DNA of 64,000 nucleotides from Crossaster papposus (Eukaryota > Echinodermata > Asteroidea > Velatida > Solasteridae). Shown here one piece after another: positions 28,501-40,500 of this stretch (its first letter is position 1; the number at the start of each line of letters is the position of its first letter). The notes beneath the pieces were generated by a model. It was given only the letters and a program-made list of their open reading frames with translations, did no database searches and was not told where the DNA came from. The DNA is taken from NCBI GenBank assembly GCA_037893245.1, contig JBAIAA010000019.1:682001-746000 (forward strand), given 5' to 3'. The translations under genes were made by a program, and so were the position numbers.

Positions 28501-31500
28501 ACGTAGTTTAACGTAGTGGACTGTAGTTCTGAACGTACTTATACCTTGAGGAAAGCCATGATTTGGCCGTATAGTTAGCCCAAAAGTTTTCAACATGTTG
28601 AAAAAATGTCTACGGTCACCTTGAATGCCTATACCGTACTGTGAGCCTAGTATATACGTAGTTGACCCTAGTTGACCCTAGTTGACCCTACTTGACCGTA
28701 GTGTGGACCCTAGTTTACCCTACTTGACCGTAATGTGGACCGTAGTTGACCGTAGTAACCACGGCACTACGGTTGAAGTACGGTCAACTACGGTCTACCA
28801 CGGTCAAATGAACTACGTTCAACTAGGTTCAACTACGTTTATGACCGTAAGATGTGACCACCGCTTTAGAATGACTTTCCAACTCCTTCCAATATCACAA
28901 CCTCCAATACAATCATGTCAATGGTAGAGCAGTATTATTATTAATGCTTTCTGGTAATGAAACAAGGATTCCTCAGAAGCGCCCAAGGCACTGTAGCTCG
29001 CGAGCCTGAAGAAACCTGTAGAGAGAAGACAATGAGAAGAAGGTACAGTTTTAGAGGTGGGAGGAAAACCCCAGAAGAATATCCTGGGGGAAACCCACGG
29101 AATCAAGCAGGGACTGAAAACCCAGTCCACATGTTGGCCCAGGCCGGATTCGAACACGGGTCGCAGTGGTGGAAGGCGAAGAAAGAACCGCTACGCCAAC
29201 CTGACTCCCCCCAGTATCATGAACAGTACTGCCAATTAGGCTACAAAACACGCCGGATGACGTATATAAACGCAAAGTTTTCCCCAGATTCAAAACGGTT
29301 GACGCATAAACACGCCACGAGCAAGGCCGGAAATGTCTGTCAGCAGCGAGCAAGGCCGGAAATATGTGGGTGTGCTTCCCGGCACTATCGGCCTTAACCC
29401 GCTTCTGATCGAGTTTCGTAAAAAAAAAATTCCCGCCCCTCGGCTTGGTGATGTTAAAATAATCCCGGCGCGAACTGGTTAAAAGTAGGATATAAACATC
29501 CACACAACCAACCTTTTAAAGGTAGTATACCATTTGCAAACATCCCAAAAACAAAATACAACCCCCAAATCCACCCATTCCTGATATAAATGCAAGCAAT
29601 TACCAATGGTGTATCCTACTTTTACATCCACCCATTCCTGATAATTCAAGCAATTAGCAATGGTGTATCCTACCTTTAAATCCACCCATTCCTGATAATT
29701 CAAGCAATTACCAATGGTGTGTCCTACCTTTACATCCACCGATTCCTGATAATTCAACCAATTACCGTTGGTGTGTCCTACCTTTACATCCACCCATTCC
29801 TGATAAGGCAAGCAATTACCAATGGTGTGTCCTACCTTTACATCCACCCATTCCTGATAATTCAAGCAATTACCAATGGTGTATCCTACCTTTACATCCA
29901 CCCATTCCTGATAATTCAAGCAATCACCAATGGTGTATCCTACCTTTACATCCACCCATTCCTGATAAGGCAAGCAATTACCAATGGTGTATCCTACCTT
30001 TAACCAGGAACTCCACACCGTGAGGCTAACTTCACCAGCAAAGCCCAGATATTTCTGGAGGGTAGCAACAGAGCCGCTGATACCGCCGCTCGTTTTGCTG
30101 GCATTGCTGACGCAGACAGAGACACGGTAGACCAAATTCATCGACTCAGTAATCAGGTTGGTAAATGCTGTATTTCCTATTTGCAGGGTTGTAGTCGAGT
30201 CCCTGCAAGTCCTTTCACAAGTCCTTTCGTGAAGCCAGTCACAAGTCCCTTCATAAAGCCAGTCACAAGTAACTGGATGAACAATGACAAAGGAATGCCT
30301 TTGTCAAAGCTGATTTGAATAGCTTGTGATTTGAATTGGAACTGAAGTTTTGTGATGGACTTGCAGGGACTTACAGGGACTTGCAGGGACTTGTGATGGA
30401 CTCGTGGTGGACTCGACTACATCCCTGCCTATTTGCGACCTGGCACCACGAAATGAGCGGAAAGTCGCACATGTCCAAAACGAGTTGTTGGCCGAAACGT
30501 TCATTTTACAAGTGGGAGGTCGGTTTCGGGTTGTTAACGTTTTTACATACAGAAACACCTTCTTTATCATATCTCAACATTTGATATAGCTCAATTAAAA
30601 CTCTAAAGTGTGTTATTTGGTAGCTGAATTGCACTGAGTGATAGTATAGTTGGCACGGTTTACGGACTTTGAACTCCGTTTACTCAAAACAAGGGAGCAT
30701 GACTTCAGCAATTTCAAAAGAGTATAGCGGCGCCTAGGAATAAGCTACAAGGGGGTGTCGGAACACAGGGGTGTCGGAACACAGGGGTGTCGGAACACAG
30801 GGGTGTCGGAACACGGGGGTGTCGGAACACGGGGGCGTCGGAACACGGGGGTGTCGGAACACGGGGGTGTCGGAACACGGGGGTGTCGGAACACGGGGGT
30901 GTCGGAACACGGGGGTGTCGGAACACGGGGGTGTCGGAACACGGGGGCGTCGGAACACGGGGGCGTCGGAACACGGGGGCGTCGGAACACGGGGGCGTCG
31001 GAACACGGGGGTGTCGGAACACGGGGGTGTCGGAACACGGGGGTGTCGGAACACGGGGGCGTCGGAACACGGGGGCGTCGGAACACGGGGGCGTCGGAAC
31101 ACGGGGGTGTCGGAACACGGGGGTGTCGGAACACGGGGGTGTCGGAACACGGGGGTGTCGGAACACGGGGGTGTCGGAACACGGGGGTGTCGGAACACGG
31201 GGGTGTCGGAACACGGGGGTGTCGGAACACGGGGGTGTCGGAACACGGGGGTGTCGGAACACGGGGGTGTCGGAACACGGGGGTGTCGGAACACGGGGGT
31301 GTCGGAACACGGGGGTGTCGGAACACGGGGGTGTCGGAACACGGGGGTGTCGGAGCACGGGGGTGTCGGAACACGGGGGTGTCGGAACACGGGGGTGTCG
31401 GAACACAGGGGTGTCAGAACATAGAGGTGAATAAGATTAAAACTGCTGCAAACTGCTTACTGGCTGGAATGACCTGAAATATACAAATCAAATAAGTTAA

Positions 31501-34500
31501 GAGGGCCTAATATTTCGATCTTAACAAGATCTTCTTCAGATTTTGGAGTCTTTCCGATGGCCAAGTGATTCTATGCCCTGTAGAATCATATCAGAAATGC
31601 AATGGTTAGGCTGATTGAAGTAGTGAACATAGAGGTGTCGGAAATTTATTATTATTGTAAGCCCACATCTTAACTAACCTGGGGCCAATTTCATAGAGCT
31701 GCTAAGCAAAAAAATTTGCTTAGGGGCAGTTTCACGGGAAAGGTTGCAAAAAAGTCTCACAGGGGGTCAAAAATGAAACTTGTTTCATCGCTAAAACATG
31801 GTTATTTGTTGAAAGTACATACATAAAGGTACTAGAAAATGTGAATGGCAAAGCTGAAACATTTTTTCGTTTAAATTTAAAGACACTTTACACTTTGCAG
31901 ACTATAGAATTGGTGAAATGGAGGTAGGTATCATAAACTGCTTATTCCACATATCAAACATGCTTGGAGTTGCTTTAAAATGATTGAAAGTCATTACAGT
32001 AGTCATGTCTTGAATATTAATGCACTCTAGGCTACGAAAAATGACATGATTTTTCATATATTGACGGAAAATTCAGTTTTATAACTTGTTTTCCTTGAAA
32101 CACAAACTTTCATTTCTGTTTTACAGGAAACCATGCAGCCTGCTGATTATTTGCACTTTTGTCCAAGGACTGTATGCATGGTAGAACAATTGGCAAAGAA
32201 ATTGCATTGATAGTGTCCTGCTTTATAGAGTTACCATGGTCTTTATCATGGCTATGAAAAGGGTTCATTGTGTTCAGGAAAGGACAAATTTTAACAAATA
32301 CTACATTCGGTCTAAAATTTGATCTTATGAGAATGAACTTTACAAGAAATATAACCTTAAAACTACTAAAGAGTAGCAATATAATGACATGAACATAGTT
32401 TGTTAAGAAAATTAAATAAAACTGATAAAATATGTTTGATATACAGCGTGCATGATGTGTTACTACATGTACACCAACATACTACATGTAGGTAAAGCAT
32501 GTTAGAGTAACTTATTTATTTGTAAAAGTGTTATTTAGGTGTGTTTTTTTTTTTAGAGTTGGGAGGTTATACATTTGTGAGGCAGATCAGTTTGTACCTT
32601 GTTAATGCTGCAACTAACTGCTGTGTATTTACGTTTAGGAAAGGACACAATATTTAACAAGTTCTACATGTAGCATAGCATTTCCTACATGACAATAAAG
32701 TAAACTAAAGTAATGTCCATCACTTTAAATGATTAATAATCATTGCTGGTGAAAATAACTTTAAATTGAGACATTGATACACGTACAGTGTATGCCCCAA
32801 CAAGAAATGCTTAGATAATTAAACTATTATCCAGTGAACTTTATTCAGTCAGCATGGTGCTTTCTACAAAATGGGGTCTAAGGAATAGGCACATCAAGCC
32901 CAAAACAGTTTGAAGTATTTGTACACTTGTATGCATGGAGGAAGGTTCATGTGTATCTGTACTTGTTCCTTGTTAAATGTTTTAAACATGTTCAGGAAAG
33001 GACACAATTTTTAACAATGATCAATATACAAGTTTTTCAGTGACAATTTCAATAAAAGAATACCAATCTTGACAAATTTACTGTTTTACACAAAATTCTG
33101 ATAAAATTACTTCAGAAGTTTTTGGTTAAATACATATATCATTTTCATTTATGTTCAGGAAAGGACACACATTTTAACAATGTTCAACATGGTCCTATAT
33201 GTACTTTAACAGAAAATAGCAACCCTCGCAAACTAACCGTGTGTGTCACAAAGCTCTGATACATAGGTAAAACTAATGAAATGGCTGGAAACACAGAAAG
33301 AACTCTTAAAAGAGTGTCTAACAGATGTTGCTCAACTCGTTAAAAAAAGTGTCCTTTCCTGAACACTTTAATACACAGAACTAGACTAAAACATTAAATT
33401 ATAATTAAATTGACTCAAACTAATGCATGTATTTTGTGAAAGTGATGATATGAAACTGTAGATCAGCCAATTCCTGACAAATATTGGATTTAAGTGTGAC
33501 TTGTTAAGATAAATGTATATGCACATGTGTACTCATACTGTGTGTAAACACGAGTGAGTAAATGACCTGTAAGAACAAAACACTAACACTTTCTGGCCAT
33601 AGTTGGTTTTAATTTTAAAACATGAACTCTACAGACAATATAAGCATATACTTCATCAAATTTAAGCAACAATGGCTTTTTCAAGTACTCTGTTAAACTA
33701 TATGTTCAGGAAAGGACAATGCAGTTTAACAACAATGTCACAACAGCAAGCAGGGTTCGAGTCTGAATCTTTGTATAGTCTGTTAAATCAAGTAAGTCTA
33801 CCCCTAGGTACATGTTTATGTCAAACAAGTTTTATCTCTGACTTCATGTAAAAAAGGGGAGGCCATGTTCAGGAAAGGACATTTTTAACGAACATTTGCG
33901 TGGCATATGCGACTGCTGCTTTATCAAATTTACTTGTGATTTCCCAATTCCAATATTTTTATATTTTATTACTGGAGTATGTAGCATAATTTTGACAGGC
34001 AATAAGTTGTGTTTCCTTTCTTTTCATTCTAGAAAAAATATCATGTTCAGGAAAGGACATTAAAAAAAAACCTTTAACGAACAAATCAAAGTCTCACTCA
34101 AAATAGCATAACAAAAAAACGAGTTGGCCCAGCCTAATGAAATCTGGTGTACAGATTTTGGGGACATACTTCTATGTCCTTGCAAGTCTGGGTGGTTCAT
34201 GTGGCATTTATTTTTATTTCTCATCAATTGCAGTTCCAAGAAAATGTGAATGAGACTCCAAATCTTGTGTTTTAGCACTCATGTGAGCTTATAATTTGAG
34301 AATCGTAATACGTAAAACTGTGAAATTATTTTTGGAGACTCCTACAACATAGAGGTCCTTGTAGGACAAAAACCAGCAAATTCCCACAAAGTCTTCTTGT
34401 GAAATAAAGCATCGATTACCTATTTTTCATTTTGCAACCTTTCCCGTGAAACTGCCCTTAGCACAAAAAAGTCTTGCTCATTAAAAACAGGTTATCAGCC

Positions 34501-37500
34501 AAAATTATACATGTTTTTCATGCTAAGCAAAAAAACAGCTGATTATCAATCCAGAACAATAAAGATCAGGTGAAAATTTGGTCTGTAGCCTTGTTTTTGC
34601 CAAGGACAAATTGTCATGCTAAGCAAATTTTTGTGCTTAGCAGCTCTATGAAATTGGCCCCAGGTGGCATTTTATGTATCTCTTTATTGTAAGCCCCAAC
34701 ATCCTACTTCCCCTGATGACAAGTTAATGATCACCCTAATTTAGTTAATGGCCCAAGCCTAGAATCTTCCCAGACACCCTGTCTACATTTTATTACCCCG
34801 AAACCTTGTGAGGGACCAGTCCTTGTGACCACACATGTATTTCATAACCATTAATTAAAGTCCCCTTATTTTATTATCTTGTGCCCACACAGCACCTCCT
34901 TGCAGCACTCAATATTTAAGTCAGCCCCCTATGCCTTAGCTTTAGACCTTCTTTGGATCTTAGTGAGTACACACTCTCAACTGAGACCATCTCCTGTAAA
35001 ACAGTATTCGTCTGTGTTCAAAAAATAAACATATAGTGGCCCATAGTACTTGTTCCATGCAGTGAGATTCGTCTGTTCTTTTGTGTACTCTTTCTTATGT
35101 GTCTAGTTGTACACACTCCGTTCTATAGCTCTCAACCAACACTATATAGTAACCTGACTTAGGAACGGTATCAATATACCACCTAGATAATCAACAATTC
35201 AGTGTTACAATTGGTGGCAGCGGTGGGATTCGAACCCACGCGTACTTGTTCCATGCAGTGAGATTCGTCTGTTCTTCTGTGTATACTCTTTCTTATGTGT
35301 CTAGTTGTACACACTCCGTTCTATAGCTCTCAACCAACACTATATAGTAACCTGACTTAATAGGAACGGTATCAATATACCACCTAGATAATCAACAATT
35401 CAGTGTTACAATTGGTGGCAGCGGTGGGATTCGAACCCACGCGTACTTGTTCCATGCAGTGAGATTCGTCTGTTCTTTCTTCTGTGTCTAGTTATACACA
35501 CTCCGCTCTATAGCTCTCAACCAACACTATAGTAACCTGACTTAGGAATGGTATCAATATACCACCTATATCATCAACAATTCAGTGTTTCATTATTATT
35601 ATTGTGTGTGTGTGTTTGACAGGTCAGAGAGCTGACTCCCCAGGTGATCTCCGCTGCTCGTATCGTTCTGATGAATCCCAACAATAAGGTCAGACTTTAT
35701 ACATTTAATATTCTTTCCACTTTACTTTTCTGGCCGCTTTTTAAAAATGTGTTTCGCCAGTTTTAAACAAGTTTGTTAACCTCGGAGAGCTGATAGCGCC
35801 CAGGTCCAATCAATTCCGGCGTGAGCTGGTTAAAACCGGCTCATGGGCCTGAATGCGTTAACCCTAACACTAGGCCTACTAACACTCCTCAATCCTCATT
35901 GCAGTTTTGGAGGAGTTTTGAGGATTGAGGCTGAATGGGGTTTTCTAAAAATCATAATGAGGATTTTAGAGGATTGACTTTTTTCAATCTCCAGAATCCT
36001 CATTGCAGTTTTGGAGGATTAAAACAAATGAGGATTTTGGAGAATTGAGGCACATGATGTTGTTTCAAGTGTGGAGGATTTTTGAGGATTGAGGCTAGAT
36101 GGGGTTTTAAAAAAATGAGGTTTTTAAAAAAATGAGGATTTTGGAGGATTGAGGATGGTTGCAAAAAGGGCCTAGGGGGTTAGGGTTAAAGGTAGGATAC
36201 ACCATTTGCAGATATCGAAAATATTTACTACCGAATTATTAGGAAATATCTTACTCATCTGAAAGTAAATAATGATTCTAGGCATCCAGTAACAATTATT
36301 GTGCTAGATATCTTGTAATTATTCTGAAAAATATAATTTTTATAAAAAAAACAATTCGCGATTGCCGGACGGCGATCGTGAAAAAACACAAATAACATAG
36401 GAATAACTGCTCCACGCCGATTGAAAACAAACGCTGTTTTTCGTGCTTTTCTCGCCATCCATGATTGTAAAACTTCGGACAGGTTAGTTAAAACGATATT
36501 TACTATAAAATACAACCCCCCAAATCTACCAATTCATGACAATAAGCCATTTGCGCGTGAACCCGAGTTAAATTTAAATAACATCTGGTACACTGACTTG
36601 CTCACCCAGCTTTACCTTACATACGCACTGTGGACATTCCTTTGTTTTCGTGTAGTTAACAAACTTTGACTAAATACTCATTTTTCTCGCTTCCCCAAAA
36701 CAAATTTACCCTCAAATTAGGATTATGGGCCTCTCAGCTGTCCCTTCTATCTTTTCTATATATAACCCTAACCCGTTTTTCCTCTAGCGCTCTTTTTCGG
36801 AAACTGAAAAACGGATTGTGGACGTGTGCAAGTCCACACACCGTAACCTCTTCCCGCATCGTGTGGACCTATATTGTTCGGAGGTCCACAGTGTGTATGC
36901 AAGACTAACTCACTCAGCTTGGCACAGTTTAACTTTAAATTCTCCAGACCAAAGACGCTGTTGCTATATCACGTGATTCGGGGCAAGCCTTGCGCGTCAT
37001 ACGCTAGCAACCCCCAGCTCTGGAATGGTCTGGTGTCTTTTTGCCATTCTCACCCATTGTAAACAATGTATTGGTGCTGAGCGTCTCTTACGTAACTATG
37101 CAAAAGCTTGCCCCGAATCACGTGATATAGCAACAGTGTCTTTGGTCTGGAGAATTTAAAGTTAAACTGTGCCAAGCTGTGTGAACAAGTCAGTGTACCA
37201 GATATTATTTAAATTTAACTCGGGGTCACGCGCAAATGGCTTATTCAAGCAATTACCAATGGTGTATCCTACCTTTAAGCCTTAGATGATGATTTGGCCG
37301 GTTGGATAATGTTACGTTTGTTGATATGATTAGGTGGCAGCTGCTCATTTGGACGTGATGAAGAAGGACTGGGAGGGAGGAATGAAGGAACTGGATGGAA
37401 GGTTGATGTCCCTGGATGTGCCGGCCTTCATGAAAGCCTCAGGTTAGAACAGTTGACAGCACGAACTATTAACCCTTCTATGGTTTTACCTTTCAAAACC

Positions 37501-40500
37501 TTTCAAAATTTGCTTACTGGACATAATGGCTATAAATAAGTATGAACCTTTCAAAACGCTTCGGAATTTTCTTGCTACTGCACTACTACACCTTTCAAAA
37601 CCTTTTGAAAGGTATTATTTTTCTCACACCAGTTTGTTCGGAAAGATGTTTTACCTTTCAAAATCTTTCATAGGTTTCTTTTGTCAGACAGTTTTCTCGC
37701 CTTTCAAAACATTTCAGTCCGAGAAACTTGAAAAAATATTTTTTTCTCACACCAGTTTGTTCAGAGAGTTGTTTTACCTTTCAAAATCTTTCATAGGTCT
37801 CTTTTGTCAAACATTTTGTTCACCTTTCAAAACCTTTCAGTCCAGGAAACTTGAAAGGTTTTGAAAGGTCAGACAATTCTATGGCAACTGCCCTATATAT
37901 AGGAGGGTTATAATTAAATTAATCTACATAAGTTGTGGTTGCAAAAGTGAATGTTGCCCTCGAAAACCAACAAAATTGACATACATTGTACAGTATGTAA
38001 AGGCCCAGTCACACCGGATCGTACGATTTCTGGATCGTGCGATTGGTGTGATTTAGCAGAGATACGAGCAATCGCCAATGTTTGCGACGATCTCCGCATA
38101 GCGGTCGTATGCTGTGATTGCTCTTAGAACTGGTACATGTATGTACGATTGGTGGCACGCTGGGTCGTGCGATCACAAGCGTTTGGGGAAGATTGATCGC
38201 AGAATCAGTCGTAGGTAATCGTGCGACTAGTCCCAGGTACCCACGATTGATAGTACGAGCAATCGTGTATACCTGCGACCACTCGCACTTCAATCGGACA
38301 TTCAAGTAACAAGTTGTGGTTGTTTAAAGTTCGCATTTTTCTACATGTCGCAAAAGTAAAATATTGAGAAAAAAACCTTTGAAGTTTCAAGTTTTGTACA
38401 TGCGATATAGAAAAATGCCACTTGTTTGTCCTTAAAAACAATTTTATTCCACTACTTCCATACTATTTCTTAACAAAATATAGTTAGTAGGCAAACCAAA
38501 GATTATAATTATCAATAGATCTGAAAATTGAAAGAATCTCCCATTATTCATTATTTTGCAGTTTTCTCCAATATGCCCTGTGCCCAGTTCCGTCTCATTT
38601 TGCCAGAACGCCTTACATACAAAAACAACTTCTTTATCATATCCTAAAATTGTATAACTCAATTAAAACTCTAAAGTGTGTTATTTTGGCGGCTGAATTG
38701 CACTGAGTGATAGTATAGTTGGCACGGTTCACAGACTTTAAACTCCGTTTTCCGAAACAAGGGAGTCCGACTTCAGCAATTTGAAAAGAGCATAGCAGCC
38801 GCTAGGAATAAGTTACAGCAACACACAATACATCATTTTAAAGCTTATGACTTCGTCTTTCTAGAAATGTGAATAAGGATAAAACTGCTGCAAACTGCTT
38901 ACTGGCTGGAATGACCTGAAATATACAAATCAAATAAGTTAAGAGGGCCTAATATTTCGATCTTAACAAGATCTTCTTCAGAGACAAAAGGAAAAAAAAA
39001 TAAAAAAAATTTAAAATTAAAAAAATGTTATAATTTAAATTTTATTTCGTGTCACCCATTTCGTGGTGCCAGGTCACATTTATTTTGGAGGATTTTGTCA
39101 AATGCAGTTGTCTTTCGCAAAGACTGGTAGGTTTTAATGCTGTTGGTGTTTGTGATTCCGCAGAGGAGATCATGAAGAAACAGACCGAGCTCGCTGTCGC
39201 TGCCGTCAAGCAGCGCAACCCGCAGACCTTTGTGTCCTGCATCTCCAACATTGCTCTGCGCGGTAAGAACATGGTCAACGTTGCCAAACGGGAAGCGGAA
39301 AACAGCGAGGATCCAGAATTCCAACACAAAGTGGACTCGGCAGCGGATAAAGTCAACAAGTGTAAGTCGTTTGTCTTTTTTTTTTAAACCAGTTCGCGCC
39401 GGATGATGTATAAAAACGCAAAGTTTTCCCCAGATTCAAAACGGATGACGCATAAACACGCCACGAGCAAGGCCGGAAATGTCTGTCAGCAGCGAGCAAG
39501 GCCGGAAATGCCTGTCAGCAACGAGCAAGGCCGGAAATGCCTGTCAGCAACGAGCAAGGCCGGAAATGCCTGTCAGCAGCGAGCAAGGCCGGAAATGCCT
39601 GTCAGCAGCGAGCAAGGCCGGAAATACCTGTCAGCAGCAAGCAAGTAGTGACCTGGTTAAAGTAGTACTGTTAAAGTTAGTACACCGAGTTATGAGGACA
39701 CTTACTTTTGTTTGAGATGCTAGGGTTTGTGTCCTTAACCAGTTCACGCCGGATGACGAATATAAATCAAAGTTTTCCCCAGATTCAAAACGGATGACGC
39801 ATAAACACGCCACGAGCAAGGCTGGAAATGTCTGTCAGCAGCGAGCAAGGCCGGAAATGCGTGGGTGTGCTTCCCGGCACTATCGGCCTGAACCCGTTTC
39901 GAAATGAGTTTCGTTAAAAATAATCCCGCCCCTCGGCTCGGTGATACTAAAATAATCCCGGCGCGAACTGGTTAAGATAGGGCCTCAAATATCACACCTT
40001 TTCTGGTAAGACCAAAAATTATCTCTGGAACCCGCCTCGTAGACATGTAGTCTGTGGTATGTATCTTCAAGGAACCAGTCTCAGTAGCGCGACTAGATTT
40101 CCGTCATTGACTGACGAAGAACTTAAATATCTTGTGCTGAATAAAGATGCAAAATCTAAGAAGGCCTTTATCTACGAGGCAGTGAATATAAGGTGTAGTA
40201 AAACAAAAACAGCATGGTTTATTTCTGGAATATAGTGGGACTAACTGGTCTCTTGGTGTATGTCAGCTCGACTACCTCCCTCCGCTTCGTGTCGGGAGGT
40301 AGTCGAGCTGACCTACCCCTCAGGACCAGTAATTCCCACTACTTCCCTTCAAACCATGCTGTATTTGTATATTACTGGTCCCCCGGTGTAGGTCAGCTCG
40401 ACTACCTCCCTCCGCTACGTGTCGGGAGGTAGTCGAGCTGACCTACACCTCAGGACCAGTAATTCCCACTACTTCCCCTCAAACCATGCTGTATTTGTAT

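Larger units (their letters stand above)
31658..35598. mobile_element. LTR-derived region with nested insertions
   Basis: TGTAAGCCCACATC at 31658 and TGTAAGCCCCAACATCC at 34689 look like LTR starts; ATTCAGTGTTACA at about 35209 looks like an LTR end. An H-MITE (31682-34665) is inserted, itself carrying the transposon at 31724-34457. TTATT-type sequence lies on both outer sides. No gag-pol sequence is present. Confidence 0.55.

Noticed and set aside
29479-30141. 220-codon minus-strand frame
   Set aside because: It combines antisense of exon 12 with the 54-bp array; the sense strand is the vinculin exon.
30714-31477. Six overlapping open frames of more than 200 codons
   Set aside because: They are all readings of one 16-bp minisatellite; the frames are open only because the unit lacks stops.
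35212-35445. tRNA gene on the minus strand
   Set aside because: Only the 3' tRNA part with encoded CCA complement is present, directly after an LTR end, twice; this fits a primer-binding site better than a tRNA.
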